DNA of 52,946 nt from assembly GCA_024640315.1 (NCBI GenBank), contig JAHEFF010000022.1, forward strand, positions 1-52,946. Direction: 5' to 3'. This DNA is from Woeseiaceae bacterium. Lineage in GTDB: Bacteria; Pseudomonadota; Gammaproteobacteria; Steroidobacterales; Woeseiaceae. Positions within the stretch are counted from its first letter, which is position 1. Every line of letters begins with the position of its first letter. The translations under genes and the position numbers were made by a program. Positions 51,324 to 52,946 of the stretch are shown in pieces. The notes beneath the pieces are model-generated. The model did not search any database. It was given only the letters and a program-made list of their open reading frames with translations, and was not told the DNA's origin.

Positions 51324-52457
51324 ATGAGCGAAAACGAAGAAGAAACACCAGCCGAAGATTCCGAGCCAGCAGAGGCCCCGGAAGCGCAGGGTGATCCGGT
51401 CCGTAAGTGGACGCTGATTGTGTTGAGCGCCTGTGTCGTGCTGATGTTCTTTTATCTGGTCGGCGATCGAATAACGCCGCATACGAGTCAGGCACGCGTG
51501 CACGCGACAGTGGTTCCGGTCGCTGCGGAAGTTTCCGGCACAGTCACCAATGTTGCGGTTTCGAGCAATCAGTTTGTCAACGAAGGTGACCTCCTGTTCC
51601 AGGTGGATCGAGACCGGTATGAGCTAGCCGTCGAAACGGCGCAGGTCAGTCTGCAATCGGCTCGACAGGCAACCGGAGCGTCGTCCGCCAGTGTCGATGC
51701 CGCGGTTGCACAGCTCGCCGCAGCGCGTGCTGGTCTGATGCGGGCGGAGCAGGATGCCACCCGGCTGAGACGCATTAAGGAAGAGGATCCGGGTGCGCTG
51801 TCTGATCGTCGCATCGAAAGCGCGGAAGCAACCTTGGCAGTAAACCGCAGCCAGGTACGTGCTGCAGAGGCGGGCCTGGAACGCGCCCGCCAGGACCTCG
51901 GGCAGGCAGGGGACGAAAATTCGCGGATTCTTGAAGCGCAGACAGCGCTTGCTCAGGCTGAACTCGATTTGTCACGAACATCGGTCATAGCGCCGGCCGA
52001 CGGTGTGGTTACCGACGTTCGCGTTGATCGCGGCAGTTTCGCGCAGGCGGGTGCGCCACTAATGACTTTTCTCGCGACACGCGATATTTGGGTGCAGGCT
52101 GATTTTACCGAGAACAATCTTGGCAACATCAAGCGTGGCGACCCGGTTGAGATCGTGTTCGATTCGTTGCCGGGCAAAGTCATCCAGGGGACGATTCGTA
52201 CGACTGGCTTTGGGGTTAATGTCGACTCCGCACCGCTCGGTAGTCTGCCGACGATTGACAACGACCGCCAGTGGTTGCGCGATTCGCAGCGATTCTCGGT
52301 GCTGGTCGATTTCAAGCTGCCGGATGCAGATGACCGGCTGGGAATGCGGGTTGGCGCACAGGCATCCGTGATCGTATACACGGGCGATAGCTGGATCTTC
52401 AACACGCTTGGCAAAATCAAGATGCGATTGGTTAGCCTGTTCACTTATGCGTACTGA
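51324..52457 (+). CDS. HlyD/EmrA-type periplasmic adaptor protein
   Basis: A 377-residue membrane fusion protein. An acidic cytoplasmic N-terminus (Glu-rich, about 24 residues) precedes one helix (TLIVLSACVVLMFFYLVGD, about 31–50). The lipoyl half-motifs are VVPVAAEVSGTVTNVAVSSNQFVNEGDLLFQVD and TSVIAPADGVVTDVRVDRGSFAQAG, with a long coiled coil in between (about 100–200). A beta-barrel domain follows (DIWVQADFTENNLGNIKRGDPVEI). It joins the outer-membrane factor to the inner-membrane protein. Its end overlaps the next gene by 11 nt. Confidence 0.93.
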   Translation: MSENEEETPAEDSEPAEAPEAQGDPVRKWTLIVLSACVVLMFFYLVGDRITPHTSQARVHATVVPVAAEVSGTVTNVAVSSNQFVNEGDLLFQVDRDRYELAVETAQVSLQSARQATGASSASVDAAVAQLAAARAGLMRAEQDATRLRRIKEEDPGALSDRRIESAEATLAVNRSQVRAAEAGLERARQDLGQAGDENSRILEAQTALAQAELDLSRTSVIAPADGVVTDVRVDRGSFAQAGAPLMTFLATRDIWVQADFTENNLGNIKRGDPVEIVFDSLPGKVIQGTIRTTGFGVNVDSAPLGSLPTIDNDRQWLRDSQRFSVLVDFKLPDADDRLGMRVGAQASVIVYTGDSWIFNTLGKIKMRLVSLFTYAY

Positions 52458-52946
52458 TTCAGACGCGGTTTCTTCCGCTGGCAACCGCCTGAATATTGCA
52501 AGTGTCCGCATTTTGCGCCTGGCTTTTGGCACGGCGTCTTCCTTGTGGTTTTCACAGGCCGTCGCCTGGGATATGTCATTTATTGCGCCCGTGATGACCA
52601 TGTTTGTTCTGGCGTTACCTTTGCCGGCACTCGGTTTGAAAAGTGGAGTCGGTTTTGTCGCGATACTGTCGCTGACACTTGCTGCGGGCTTGCTGCTATT
52701 GCCCACCCTACTTAATCAACCAATGGTTGGTCTGTTGCTCCTCGTGCTGGCGCTTTACTGGAGTTTCTACTTCACGGCCAAAGGCGGATCTGCGCTGGTC
52801 GGCACCTTGCTGACGGTTGCTATTGCGATGACAACGGCTGTCGGCACTGTGAGTGTTGATGCTGTCCTGATCGTCATAAAAGGCGTCGTATTCGGAGCAT
52901 TCGCCGGAGTGTGCTTCGTCTGGATAGCGCATGCGTTCATTCCGGA
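52447..52946 (+). CDS. DUF2955/FUSC-type inner-membrane efflux component, 3'-truncated
   Basis: An ATG at 52447 inside the end of the adaptor gene opens a frame that stays open to the window edge (166 residues). After a polar start there are four or five hydrophobic helices: FIAPVMTMFVLALPLPALGL, VGFVAILSLTLAAGLLLLP, MVGLLLLVLALYWSFYF, ALVGTLLTVAIAMTT and VLIVIKGVVFGAFAGVCFVW. This matches the DUF2955/aromatic-acid-exporter-like family that partners EmrA/AaeA-type adaptors. It completes a three-part pump with the two preceding genes. The C-terminal half lies outside. Confidence 0.8.
   Translation, partial: MRTDSDAVSSAGNRLNIASVRILRLAFGTASSLWFSQAVAWDMSFIAPVMTMFVLALPLPALGLKSGVGFVAILSLTLAAGLLLLPTLLNQPMVGLLLLVLALYWSFYFTAKGGSALVGTLLTVAIAMTTAVGTVSVDAVLIVIKGVVFGAFAGVCFVWIAHAFIP

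Overview
The window looks like chromosomal DNA of a free-living, probably marine or sediment gammaproteobacterium. The evidence is the glrK–qseG–glrR signalling operon in its gammaproteobacterial order, Fur-type boxes on bfd/bfr and a TonB receptor, sigma-54 activators, LivHMGF transport, many outer-membrane lipoproteins and moderately high GC. A Woeseiaceae/Steroidobacteraceae-like lineage is a guess from the mix of DUF6152, PrsR and DUF4136 proteins; I cannot place it more precisely. I saw no rRNA, tRNA, CRISPR array, phage or insertion-sequence gene.

Region 1 (1–7.7 kb): a truncated flavin monooxygenase, then an iron block. Bfd and bacterioferritin (with a coupled GNAT-like gene) sit on one side and a FecA-like TonB receptor on the other. 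The bfd and receptor promoters carry the same 31-bp Fur-type element. Between them is a lipoprotein fusing a PQQ sugar dehydrogenase to a diheme cytochrome. Region 2 (7.8–15.9 kb): an orphan PrsR-type sigma-54 activator, a two-gene secreted DUF6152 unit, a MazEF-like toxin–antitoxin pair with an operator-bearing and probably leaderless promoter, then glrR–qseG–glrK with galE upstream on the same strand.

Region 3 (16–28.3 kb): a cell-surface metallopeptidase lipoprotein with a 13-proline tether and a partner lipoprotein; a large PAS/GAF GGDEF-EAL protein; an N-formylglutamate amidohydrolase next to a GCS2-type carboxylate–amine ligase; a 7TM-PAS-GGDEF protein; and a DUF4397-like lipoprotein. 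A palindromic GGGGTCAGA repeat lies between the ligase and the second GGDEF gene. Region 4 (28.4–39.5 kb): an aldehyde dehydrogenase diverges from a FAD-linked 2-hydroxyacid oxidase. Next comes a tightly overlapped livH-livM-livG-livF-acyl-CoA ligase-livK operon, which suggests import and CoA activation of an unidentified carboxylate, and a convergent OmpV-like barrel protein.

Region 5 (39.7–48.2 kb): a patchwork of small envelope genes (SYLF, DUF4136, DUF481, three DUF3313-type lipoproteins, a beta-barrel, a glycine-zipper protein) mixed with decayed copies: an MscS tail, two DUF4136 remnants, a secreted protein with a stop codon in its signal peptide and a possible barrel tail. Several of these have no intact open frame. 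Region 6 (48.2–52.9 kb): one operon with a K+-channel-like protein, an AI-2E family exporter, and an outer-membrane factor / HlyD adaptor / DUF2955 inner-membrane efflux set cut off by the window end.
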